DNA of 17,334 nucleotides, from contig CAJLHL010000047.1 of NCBI GenBank assembly GCA_905206455.1, forward strand, positions 1-17,334. Reading direction: 5' to 3'. The notes below the pieces were generated by a model. The model did no database searches and was not told the DNA's origin. It saw nothing but the letters and a program-made list of their open reading frames with translations. This document shows, in pieces, positions 6,577-12,930 of the stretch. Made by a program: the position numbers and the translations under genes. How positions within the stretch are numbered: position 1 is the first letter of the stretch; the number at the start of each line of letters is the position of its first letter. Origin of the DNA: an uncultured Eubacteriales bacterium. GTDB lineage: Bacteria; Bacillota; Clostridia; Peptostreptococcales; Anaerovoracaceae.

Positions 6577-8601
6577 ATGAACAGAGAAGAGGCGAAGCGC
6601 CGCATGGCGGAGCTGACAGAGCTTTTAGAATACCACGGCGATAAATATTTCAATCAGGATGCGCCGGAGATCACCGACCGGGAGTTCGACGAACTATCTG
6701 TCGAACTCCGGAAACTGGAAGCGGAATTTCCAAATCTGGCCCGAAAGGATTCCCCTACCCGAAAGGTGGGAGGCAGAGCGAAGCGTGAGGCCGGCGTATT
6801 AGTGCGCCACCGCGTGCCGATGCTCTCGATTCAGGATGTGTTCAGCCGGGAAGAGGTGGAACACTGGGTAACGGATATGAGAAAAAAACTGGGCGAGGAC
6901 ACGGAATTTCTCGTGGAGACGAAGATCGACGGACTCTCTCTGGCTCTCCGGTATGAGAGAGGCAGTCTCGTGACGGCGCTCACCAGAGGAGACGGCAGGC
7001 TGAACGGCGAAGACGTCACGGCCAACGCAAGAGTGATCGCCGACGTGAGGGAAGAATTGCCCGACGCGCCGGAATATCTGGAGCTGCGAGGTGAAGTCTA
7101 TATGGAAAACGCGGCGTTTGAAGAAGTCAACCGCCGTCAGGAAGAAGCCGGAAAAAAAACGTTTGCCAATCCGCGAAACTGTGCGGCGGGCACGCTGCGC
7201 CAGCTGGATACCTCCGTCACCGAACAGAGGAGGCTCTCTCTGTTTATTTTCAATCTGCAGGACGTGAGAGGGATTTCCTTTGAAACGCATGACCAGGTCT
7301 ACCGCTATCTCAAAGAGCGGAAGGTAAAAGTGATCGATCATTACTTTATCTGCCGAAATGAGGGAGAGGTCTGGGAAGCCATCGAAAAGATCGGAGAGAT
7401 GCGCGGCAGTCTGCCTTACGAAATCGACGGCGCGGTGGTGAAACTCAACCGCCTGTCGGACAGGGAAAAGTGTCCCGATACCAGCAAAAACGCGGGGTTT
7501 ATGGTGGCGTATAAATATCCTCCGGAGGAAAAGGAGAGTGTACTGCGGGAAGTGGAGCTCTCCGTGGGGAGGACGGGAAGAGTGACGCCGACGGCCGTAT
7601 TCGATCCCGTGCGCCTCTGCGGAACTACGGTGTCCAGAGCGACTCTCCACAATCAGGACTATATCGATGAGCTCGACGTAGGGATCGGAGACACTGTCGT
7701 TGTATATAAATCCGGTGAGATTATACCGAAAGTAAAGAAAGTAATCAGGGAGAAACGCCCCGCGGGAACGGTGCGCTTTCAGATTCCTGATGTCTGTCCG
7801 GTATGCGGCGCCCCTGTCCTTCGGGATGAAGATACGGCGGATATGAGATGTACCGGCGTCAGCTGTCCGGCGCAGCTTGAGCGGCATATCATCAATTTTG
7901 TGGGACGCGGCGCCATGGATATCAAAGGCTTTGGCGAAGTCTACGCGAAGGAACTGGTGGCTCAAGGTTATATTTCCGACATCGCCGATATTTTTCTGCT
8001 GAAAAATCACCGGGAGGAACTCATCGAAAAGGGAATCATCGGAAAAGAAAAAAATACAGATAAACTGCTGAACGCGATTGAAGAAGCCAAAAAGAACCCG
8101 CCTCATCAGCTGATGACGGGATTCGGTATTCCAAATGTAGGTCAGGCCGCTTCCAAGTCGATTCTGCGTCATTTCGGCAGTATCGAAGCAGTGGCGGAGG
8201 CTTCCGAGGAAGAACTGGTTTTGGTGGATGACGTGGGGGAAATCACCGCGAAAGCGATCTGCACGTACTTCAGCAGCGAACAGAACAGGGAGATCCTGCG
8301 CCGCCTGAAAGAAGAGGGCGTCAATACTCTCCTGAAAGAGGACGGAGCAGCGCAGGCGGAAACACAGAAATTTGCAGGGCTCACTTTCGTCATCACTGGA
8401 ACTCTGCCTACGATGGACCGGAAGGCCGCGGCGGCTCTGGTGGAGCAGCTGGGCGGTAAAGTGAGCGGAAGCGTATCTAAAAAGACGAGTTATCTTCTAA
8501 CCGGCGAAGCCGCCGGCAGCAAACTGGCAAAGGCAGAATCTCTGGGGGTACCGGTGATCGATGAAGCGGAATTTCTGCGGATGACGCGGGAAGGAGAATG
8601 A
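6577..8601 (+). CDS. ligA: NAD-dependent DNA ligase LigA
   Basis: The 674-residue enzyme seals nicks in replication and repair using NAD. Domains in order: Ia with YHGDKYF (19-25), the adenylation domain with catalytic lysine K116 in ETKIDG, then LRGEVYM and NPRNCAAGTLRQLD, the OB-fold, a four-cysteine zinc finger (C407, C410, C425, C430), helix-hairpin-helix repeats, and a BRCT domain (about 599-674). Its length is standard. ATG 6577 has GGGAG six bases upstream. A TTG at 6508 overlapping the pcrA stop would add 23 basic residues before domain Ia and was not chosen. Only 65 bases separate it from pcrA, so the two are almost certainly co-transcribed. Confidence 0.97.
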   Translation: MNREEAKRRMAELTELLEYHGDKYFNQDAPEITDREFDELSVELRKLEAEFPNLARKDSPTRKVGGRAKREAGVLVRHRVPMLSIQDVFSREEVEHWVTDMRKKLGEDTEFLVETKIDGLSLALRYERGSLVTALTRGDGRLNGEDVTANARVIADVREELPDAPEYLELRGEVYMENAAFEEVNRRQEEAGKKTFANPRNCAAGTLRQLDTSVTEQRRLSLFIFNLQDVRGISFETHDQVYRYLKERKVKVIDHYFICRNEGEVWEAIEKIGEMRGSLPYEIDGAVVKLNRLSDREKCPDTSKNAGFMVAYKYPPEEKESVLREVELSVGRTGRVTPTAVFDPVRLCGTTVSRATLHNQDYIDELDVGIGDTVVVYKSGEIIPKVKKVIREKRPAGTVRFQIPDVCPVCGAPVLRDEDTADMRCTGVSCPAQLERHIINFVGRGAMDIKGFGEVYAKELVAQGYISDIADIFLLKNHREELIEKGIIGKEKNTDKLLNAIEEAKKNPPHQLMTGFGIPNVGQAASKSILRHFGSIEAVAEASEEELVLVDDVGEITAKAICTYFSSEQNREILRRLKEEGVNTLLKEDGAAQAETQKFAGLTFVITGTLPTMDRKAAAALVEQLGGKVSGSVSKKTSYLLTGEAAGSKLAKAESLGVPVIDEAEFLRMTREGE

Positions 8602-8739
8602 GAGATCGCCGGCGCTGTGAGACAGGGAGAATGGACGCCGGCTTTCGCTCTGGCGTTCTTCGGCGGAAGAACGCGGTATAAGGAGCGGGCTGACGGAGGA
8701 TCCGGAGGAAAAGAAAATTTCGGGATACCAAGAAAGCGA
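8602..8739 (+). other. ligA-SRP RNA gap with a perfect 9-bp hairpin
   Basis: No gene is seen. GCCGGC at 8608-8613 can pair with the copy at 8637-8642, which is followed by TTT; this is at best a weak ligA terminator. Downstream is a perfect 9-bp stem with a GGCG loop (8653-8661 with 8666-8674) that lacks a U-tract on either strand. Confidence 0.4.
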
Positions 8740-8769
8740 TTGACGATCTGACGCGAAATATAATATAAT
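8740..8769 (+). promoter_or_regulatory. Sigma-A promoter of the SRP RNA gene
   Basis: TTGACG (8740-8745) and TATAAT (8764-8769) are 18 bases apart. A second overlapping TATAAT at 8759-8764 would be only 13 bases from the -35, so the downstream copy is preferred. Initiation near 8777-8779 coincides with the 5' end of the folded RNA. Confidence 0.8.
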
Positions 8770-8776
8770 AAACAAT

Positions 8777-8937
8777 GCAGTTGTCCTTTGATGGCTTCGT
8801 AAGAGTGACTGGGGTCCTGCGCAATAAGAGCCCGTGAACCTCGTCAGGTCCGGAAGGAAGCAGCGATAAGCGGGACCTCTTATGTGCCGCAGATAAGCCT
8901 TTTTCATTCTGCGGAGCCTTCAAAGGACAACTTTTTT
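8777..8937 (+). ncRNA. ffs: Signal recognition particle RNA (4.5S-like)
   Basis: The conserved SRP domain IV is clear: GTGAACC, then GTCAGGTCCGGAAGGAAGCAGC with the GGAA tetraloop (8834-8864). It is stacked on CCCG/CGGG and on ATAAGAG/CTCTTAT (8824-8830 with 8877-8883). The RNA ends pair in an 18-nt helix with one T-T mismatch (8779-8796 with 8915-8932), and TTTTTT at 8932-8937 lets this helix also act as terminator. A hairpin CCGCAG/CTGCGG (8887-8892 with 8909-8914) lies in the 3' strand. The RNA scaffolds Ffh for co-translational targeting to the membrane. At about 160 nt it is longer than E. coli 4.5S but too short for the full Alu domain of the B. subtilis RNA. The position before dnaX matches B. 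subtilis scr. Exact ends are inferred. Confidence 0.93.
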
Positions 8938-8948
8938 CTGAAATCGGA

Positions 8949-8992
8949 CCTGCGGCCGTCCTTTCTCCGGAAAGACGGCGTGCAGGCTTTTT
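8949..8992 (+). terminator. Second intrinsic terminator between SRP RNA and dnaX
   Basis: Outer stem CCTGC/GCAGG (8949-8953 with 8982-8986) and inner stem 8956-8965 with 8970-8978 (9 pairs, one bulged C) are capped by TCCG. CTTTTT follows at 8987-8992. It backs up the SRP RNA terminator. No good promoter is visible in the remaining 54 bases before dnaX; only an isolated TAATAT at 9008-9013 is present. Confidence 0.85.
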
Positions 8993-9046
8993 ATGACAGA
9001 ATCAGAGTAATATGCAGGAAAATCACCGCAGGAGTGGAGGACAGCA

Positions 9047-10951
9047 ATGTATTCGGCGATATACAGAGACTTCCGGCCGGATCGGTTCGATCAGATCATA
9101 GGCCAGGATCATATCGTAAAGATTTTGAAAAACCAGATCGCGTCCGGGCAGACCGGACATGCCTACCTGTTCTGCGGAACCAGAGGAACCGGCAAAACGA
9201 CGACGGCCCGGATTCTGGCAAAGGCGCTCAATTGTGAGAGTGAAGGCGAGAGGCCCTGCGGTGTGTGCGACAGCTGTATCTCTATTAAAGAGGGGACGTT
9301 TCTGGATGTGATCGAGATCGACGCGGCATCCAATAACGGTGTAGACAGTATCCGGGAACTCCGGGAAAGTGTAAAATATCCGCCGGTGAAAGGCCGCAAT
9401 AAAGTTTATATCATAGATGAAGTTCATATGCTCTCTCAGGGGGCATTTAACGCTCTTTTAAAGACTCTGGAAGAGCCTCCTCAAAATGTGGTGTTCATAC
9501 TGGCGACCACGGAACCGCAAAAACTGCCGGCGACGATTTTGTCACGCTGTATGCGGCTTGATTTCCGAAGAGTTTCCGAGGAGTCTATCATCGATAATAT
9601 GAAGATGATCTGCAGAGCCCGGGGCATCGAAGCGGATCCCGGCGCGTTGTCTCTCATCGCGGTCAACGCTGACGGTTCGGTCAGAGACAGTCTGAGCATT
9701 TTAGAGCAGTGTATCTCTACAGGTGCGGACTCCATTTGCCGGGATGATGTGGCAGAACTCCTGGGAACGGCGGGAGAGGAGTCTCTCATCGGGCTGACGG
9801 GCTGCATTATCCGGGGGCAGATCTCAGAGGCGCTGCTGCTTTTGGACAGGATCATACGTTCCGGCAGCGATGTAAAGCAGTTTATGAAAGAGTGGCTGAC
9901 GCATTTCCGCAGTCTGCTGATGGCGAAATATGTGGCGCAGCCGGAGAATATTCTCAGTATGTCCGTGGAGAATGTGCTGAGAGTAAAGGAACAGAGTGCG
10001 GAAATCACTACAGAACTGCTGAATCGCGGGATTACCGATCTGACGAAGACTATAGCGGAGGCCCGCTGGTCCTCCCAGCCCAGAGTTCTTCTGGAGATGT
10101 GCATCGTGCGGCTGGGCGCTCCGCAGGAGAGCGAGGAGACCTTTGCCTTTCGAAACGATGCGGTACGGACCTCTCTGCAGCAGAGCGCAGCTGCGGAAAA
10201 GACGGACACCGCGCAGATCCGCAGCGATTCGGCCGCGAGCGACCGTGTGTCAGAAGAGGAACGAAAGTCTCCGGTATCCGCCGGACAGCGGGAAAGACCG
10301 GCGCCGCCTGTTCTGGAGAGTTCGTCTGAGGTCGGATTGGAGGAGTCGGAAGCGGCGCCGGATATCGTATCTTCAGACGATGAAATCATGATCTTCGGTT
10401 CTGATGACATAGAAGATGAATTCGGCGCTATGATGCCGACGATTCAGCAGATTTATGATGCGGAACCGGTTTCTCCTGCTGCCGGCAGGGGAGTAGCCAG
10501 CGAAAGCAGAGCGCAGCGGACTCCTTTCCGGGAAGAAGAACTGCCTGTGAAGTCGGCGGAGGCGCCGACGGAAATCCCGGAAAGCGGAGAGCAGACGGCA
10601 TGCGGGCCTGAGGTAGACGAGCTGTGGAATACGGCCGTAAAAAAGGCTGTCGGAGAAAAGCCGATGCTCATCCGGATCGAGACAAAGGCGCATCCGATCC
10701 GTATACAGGACGGCATCCTTTATGTCTCTGCGGAAGACGATTACACCGAAAAAATGCTCATGGAAAAGGGCAAAGAGCTCCTCGAATCCAAGCTTGAGAT
10801 GTATTACGGCAGCCCTCTGGCGCTGTGTTTGGACAGCGGAGGCAACGGCGCGCCGGTCTCTGCGGGAGCACAGCGGGAAGACTCGTCCGGGGCGGAGGAG
10901 ATCGCAAGACAAATCGAAGAACGCTTTCACATGAAAGTGGAGATAGAATAA
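9047..10951 (+). CDS. dnaX: DNA polymerase III subunit tau (gamma/tau)
   Basis: The 634-residue clamp-loader ATPase begins with the normal YRDFRPDRFDQIIGQ. Its AAA+ motor shows Walker A GTRGTGKT (44-51), four zinc cysteines (C63, C71, C74, C77), Walker B IIDEVH (122-127), sensor 1 ATTEP, and the LSRCMRLDF arginine-finger region. After about residue 360 there is an acidic, Glu/Ser/Pro-rich linker, then a folded C-terminal segment (about 520-634) that in tau contacts the polymerase. GGAGG lies six bases before the ATG. The E. coli-type slippery heptamer A AAA AAG occurs in phase at 10639-10645. The neighbours ybaB and recR follow as in B. subtilis. Confidence 0.96.
   Translation: MYSAIYRDFRPDRFDQIIGQDHIVKILKNQIASGQTGHAYLFCGTRGTGKTTTARILAKALNCESEGERPCGVCDSCISIKEGTFLDVIEIDAASNNGVDSIRELRESVKYPPVKGRNKVYIIDEVHMLSQGAFNALLKTLEEPPQNVVFILATTEPQKLPATILSRCMRLDFRRVSEESIIDNMKMICRARGIEADPGALSLIAVNADGSVRDSLSILEQCISTGADSICRDDVAELLGTAGEESLIGLTGCIIRGQISEALLLLDRIIRSGSDVKQFMKEWLTHFRSLLMAKYVAQPENILSMSVENVLRVKEQSAEITTELLNRGITDLTKTIAEARWSSQPRVLLEMCIVRLGAPQESEETFAFRNDAVRTSLQQSAAAEKTDTAQIRSDSAASDRVSEEERKSPVSAGQRERPAPPVLESSSEVGLEESEAAPDIVSSDDEIMIFGSDDIEDEFGAMMPTIQQIYDAEPVSPAAGRGVASESRAQRTPFREEELPVKSAEAPTEIPESGEQTACGPEVDELWNTAVKKAVGEKPMLIRIETKAHPIRIQDGILYVSAEDDYTEKMLMEKGKELLESKLEMYYGSPLALCLDSGGNGAPVSAGAQREDSSGAEEIARQIEERFHMKVEIE
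10639..10645 (+). other. Candidate -1 ribosomal frameshift site in dnaX
   Basis: Codons 531-533 read GTA AAA AAG, so A AAA AAG has the same phase as the programmed slip site of E. coli dnaX. A -1 slip would add 50 codons and stop at TGA 10795-10797, giving about 583 residues. A 7-bp hairpin (10673-10679 with 10695-10701) lies 27 bases downstream, farther than the usual 5-9. No clear internal Shine-Dalgarno is seen upstream. Confidence 0.3.
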
Positions 10952-11033
10952 AGAAGATTCGGCGGGAGGTTGCGGAAAGACAGCGGCCTTCCGCCACAGC
11001 AGCAGACAGGGCAATATTATCGGGAGGAAAAAC

Positions 11034-11393
11034 ATGGGAAAAGGTATGAGAGCAGGCAAGAAACCGAGCGCGGGCAAGGGCGGCGGAAATATGCAGAAGC
11101 AGCTGGCTCAGGTACAGGCGATGCAGGCGCGCATGCAGCAGGTTCAGGAAGAAATCGAAGCGAAAGTAGTGGAAACTTCCGCCGGAGGCGGAGCGGTTTC
11201 TGTTAAAATAAACGGAAAGAAAGAGTTGGTCGAAGTCCTTCTGAAACCGGAAGTGGTGGATCCGGACGATATCGAAATGCTTCAGGATCTCATTATCGCC
11301 GCGGTAAATGAAGGTATGCGGCAGATCGATGAGATCAGCGAAAGCGAGATGGGAAAAGTGACCGGGGGTATCAACATTCCGGGACTGTTCTAA
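11034..11393 (+). CDS. ybaB: YbaB/EbfC-family nucleoid-associated protein
   Basis: The 119-residue protein has the family layout: a Gly/Lys-rich tail (1-18), a Gln/Met-rich helix (QLAQVQAMQARMQQVQEE, about 23-40), a central strand pair (ETSAGGGAVSVKINGKKELVEVLLKPEVVDPDD), and a helix with AAVNEGMRQI ending in GGINIPGLF. Family members are small dimeric DNA-binding proteins usually encoded between dnaX and recR, as here. ATG 11034 has GGGAGG six bases upstream. The gap to dnaX is 82 bases and to recR nine, so all three are probably one operon. Its precise function is unsettled in the literature. Confidence 0.95.
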   Translation: MGKGMRAGKKPSAGKGGGNMQKQLAQVQAMQARMQQVQEEIEAKVVETSAGGGAVSVKINGKKELVEVLLKPEVVDPDDIEMLQDLIIAAVNEGMRQIDEISESEMGKVTGGINIPGLF

Positions 11394-11402
11394 GGGGGCA
11401 TC

Positions 11403-12002
11403 ATGGCTCAGTACGCAAAGCCCCTGGCAAATCTGATCCGGGAACTGTCTAAGCTGCCCGGCATCGGCGGAAAGAGCGCGCAGCGCCTGGCATTTCACAT
11501 TCTTTCGATGGATGACCGGGAGGCGGAAGTCCTCGCAAATTCTATAACGAGAGCGAAGTCTTCGATGAGGTATTGTTCTGTCTGCGGAAATCTGACCGAG
11601 AGCGATCCCTGTGAGATCTGTTCCGATGAAAAGCGGGACCGCACGGTTATCTGTGTGGTGGAACAAGCCCGGGATGTGGCGGCCATGGAACGGATGAAAG
11701 AATACAACGGTCTGTATCACGTCCTCAACGGGGCGATTTCTCCGATGGATGGGATCGGACCGGAGGATATCAATCTGAAACAGCTGATCATCCGGCTGCA
11801 GCAGGACGATATCCGGGAAGTGATTCTCGCCACCAATCCGACCATCGAAGGAGAGGCTACGGCTATGTATGCCGCGCGTCTTATCAAACCTTCGGGAATC
11901 AAAGTGACGCGGATCGCACACGGGATCCCCGTAGGAGGCGATCTGGAGTATACGGATGAAGTCACGCTGTCAAAGGCGATGGAGGGCAGAAGGGAATTGT
12001 GA
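11403..12002 (+). CDS. recR: Recombination mediator RecR
   Basis: The 199-residue protein has an N-terminal helix-hairpin-helix with LSKLPGIGGKSAQRLAFH (15-32), a four-cysteine zinc finger (C58, C61, C70, C73), a Toprim domain starting at VICVVEQARD (82-91) with its conserved Glu, and the C-terminal segments ATNPTIEGEATAMY and HGIPVGGDLEYTDEVTLSKA. With RecF and RecO it loads RecA on gapped DNA. The SD AAGGGGG overlaps the ybaB stop, giving tight coupling. Length and all motifs are normal. Confidence 0.97.
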   Translation: MAQYAKPLANLIRELSKLPGIGGKSAQRLAFHILSMDDREAEVLANSITRAKSSMRYCSVCGNLTESDPCEICSDEKRDRTVICVVEQARDVAAMERMKEYNGLYHVLNGAISPMDGIGPEDINLKQLIIRLQQDDIREVILATNPTIEGEATAMYAARLIKPSGIKVTRIAHGIPVGGDLEYTDEVTLSKAMEGRREL

Positions 12003-12056
12003 TAGCCGGTCCGCCGGTTCGGATGGGGCGAATATGGACAGGCGGCTAACGAATAA

Positions 12057-12084
12057 GATATCTCATCGGAGGTGATGAGATGTC
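12057..12084 (+). promoter_or_regulatory. Hairpin presenting the bofA RBS and burying its start codon
   Basis: An 11-bp stem (12057-12067 with 12074-12084, one G-U) has a six-base loop that is exactly GGAGGT (12068-12073), the ribosome binding site. The ATG at 12080-12082 lies in the 3' arm, and the next in-frame ATG (12086) is just outside it. This geometry strongly suggests translational control, though no ligand or partner is evident. Confidence 0.6.
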
Positions 12085-12349
12085 AATGGCAAACGAAGCG
12101 GGAATTCTCCTGGCGTATGCGATAGGAATGTTCGGTCTGTTTGTAGTCGTGTGTATGTTTATCGTTCCGCTGAAATACGCGGTGAGATTTTTGATCAGCA
12201 GTCTTCTGGGCGGAATCGCGATCGTCGTGATCAATCTTGCCGGGGCGGCTGTGGGAATCCACATCAGCCTGAACTGCCTGACCGCGGCAGCGGCAGGAGT
12301 CTTGGGCGTGCCCGGGGTGCTGATGCTGCTGTTTTTCCAGAACATATGA
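12080..12349 (+). CDS. bofA: BofA-family membrane protein (pro-sigma-K processing inhibitor type)
   Basis: The 89-residue protein is almost entirely hydrophobic. Segments at about 8-31, 36-60 and 66-86 look membrane-spanning, with the conserved basic stretch PLKYAVRF (30-37) between the first two and a GVPGVLMLLFF end. In B. subtilis, BofA holds the SpoIVFB protease inactive until forespore signalling occurs. Family members are also found where that role is unproven. Position after recR matches B. subtilis, with yaaL absent. The start at 12080 is seven bases after GGAGG; 12086 is an alternative 13 bases away. The start codon sits in a hairpin. Confidence 0.85.
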   Translation: MSMANEAGILLAYAIGMFGLFVVVCMFIVPLKYAVRFLISSLLGGIAIVVINLAGAAVGIHISLNCLTAAAAGVLGVPGVLMLLFFQNI

Positions 12350-12575
12350 CAATGACGTAACCGTTCTTTTCAGCGGTTTGCCGGCCGAAGAACGCAGGGA
12401 CAGGGCGGATTTATAGTTTGATCGTTCTCGGTTTTTAACAGAAACTGCGGTCACGAAGTTCTCCGGGCAACGCCGATGCAGAAGGCATACGTCAGATTTG
12501 AGAGGCGCATGCGGCGATATCCCCATGTACATAGTAATTTCAGCGAAGAAGTCGCAGGACAGGAGAGATCATCAG
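12350..12575 (+). other. bofA-TSCPD gene gap, nothing firm
   Basis: The 226-base gap holds a weak 5-bp hairpin (AACCG/CGGTT near 12359-12380) but no U-tailed terminator, and no promoter with paired -35 and -10 elements that I trust. No coding frame has a ribosome binding site before 12576. Confidence 0.3.
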
Positions 12576-12827
12576 ATGAAGAATTATAATTATAAGACAT
12601 CGGGCGTCTGTTCCTCACGCATCACATTTGATATCGATGACGAGGGATGTCTGAGAAACGTGGTTTATGCCGGAGGCTGCAGCGGAAATCTCAAGGGAAT
12701 CGGCATGCTGACAGAGGGAATGAAAGCCTCCGAGGCCGCAGAGAAATTGGAAGGTATCCGATGCGGATTTAAGAATACATCGTGTCCCGATCAGCTGGCG
12801 AAGGCCATCCGGAGCATAGATCTTTAA
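12576..12827 (+). CDS. TSCPD domain-containing protein (TIGR03905-like)
   Basis: The 83-residue protein is a stand-alone TSCPD domain, also known as the C-terminal tail of some vitamin-B12-dependent ribonucleotide reductases. It has the signature TSCPDQLAKAI (68-78), the GGCSGNLKGI loop (33-42) and five cysteines (12, 25, 35, 63, 70) in a spacing that could bind metal. The start at 12576 has AGGAG ten bases upstream; upstream in-frame codons have no RBS. It stands between bofA and a strong terminator. Stand-alone members are uncharacterised, and I infer no function beyond possible metal or nucleic-acid binding. Confidence 0.85.
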   Translation: MKNYNYKTSGVCSSRITFDIDDEGCLRNVVYAGGCSGNLKGIGMLTEGMKASEAAEKLEGIRCGFKNTSCPDQLAKAIRSIDL

Positions 12828-12834
12828 ACATGAC

Positions 12835-12866
12835 AGCTGTCTCGCGGGAGGCAGCTTTCTTTTTTG
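12835..12866 (+). terminator. Intrinsic terminator after the TSCPD gene
   Basis: AGCTG-T-CTC (12835-12843) pairs with GAG-G-CAGCT (12848-12856), giving 9 pairs with one G-U and a GCGG loop. TTCTTTTTTG follows (12857-12866). It lies eight bases after the stop codon and should close the transcript coming from bofA/TSCPD. Confidence 0.92.
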
Positions 12867-12930
12867 TACAAACCGCAGCCGGTCTTTTGGGACAAAGCGG
12901 CCGGTTCCGGCGGGGAGAGGGGGTGTCCGG

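Noticed and set aside
5204..8172. Long leftward open frames opposite pcrA (5204-6394) and ligA (6799-8172)
   Set aside because: Both are shadows of strongly supported genes with complete motif sets; the antisense products resemble no family.
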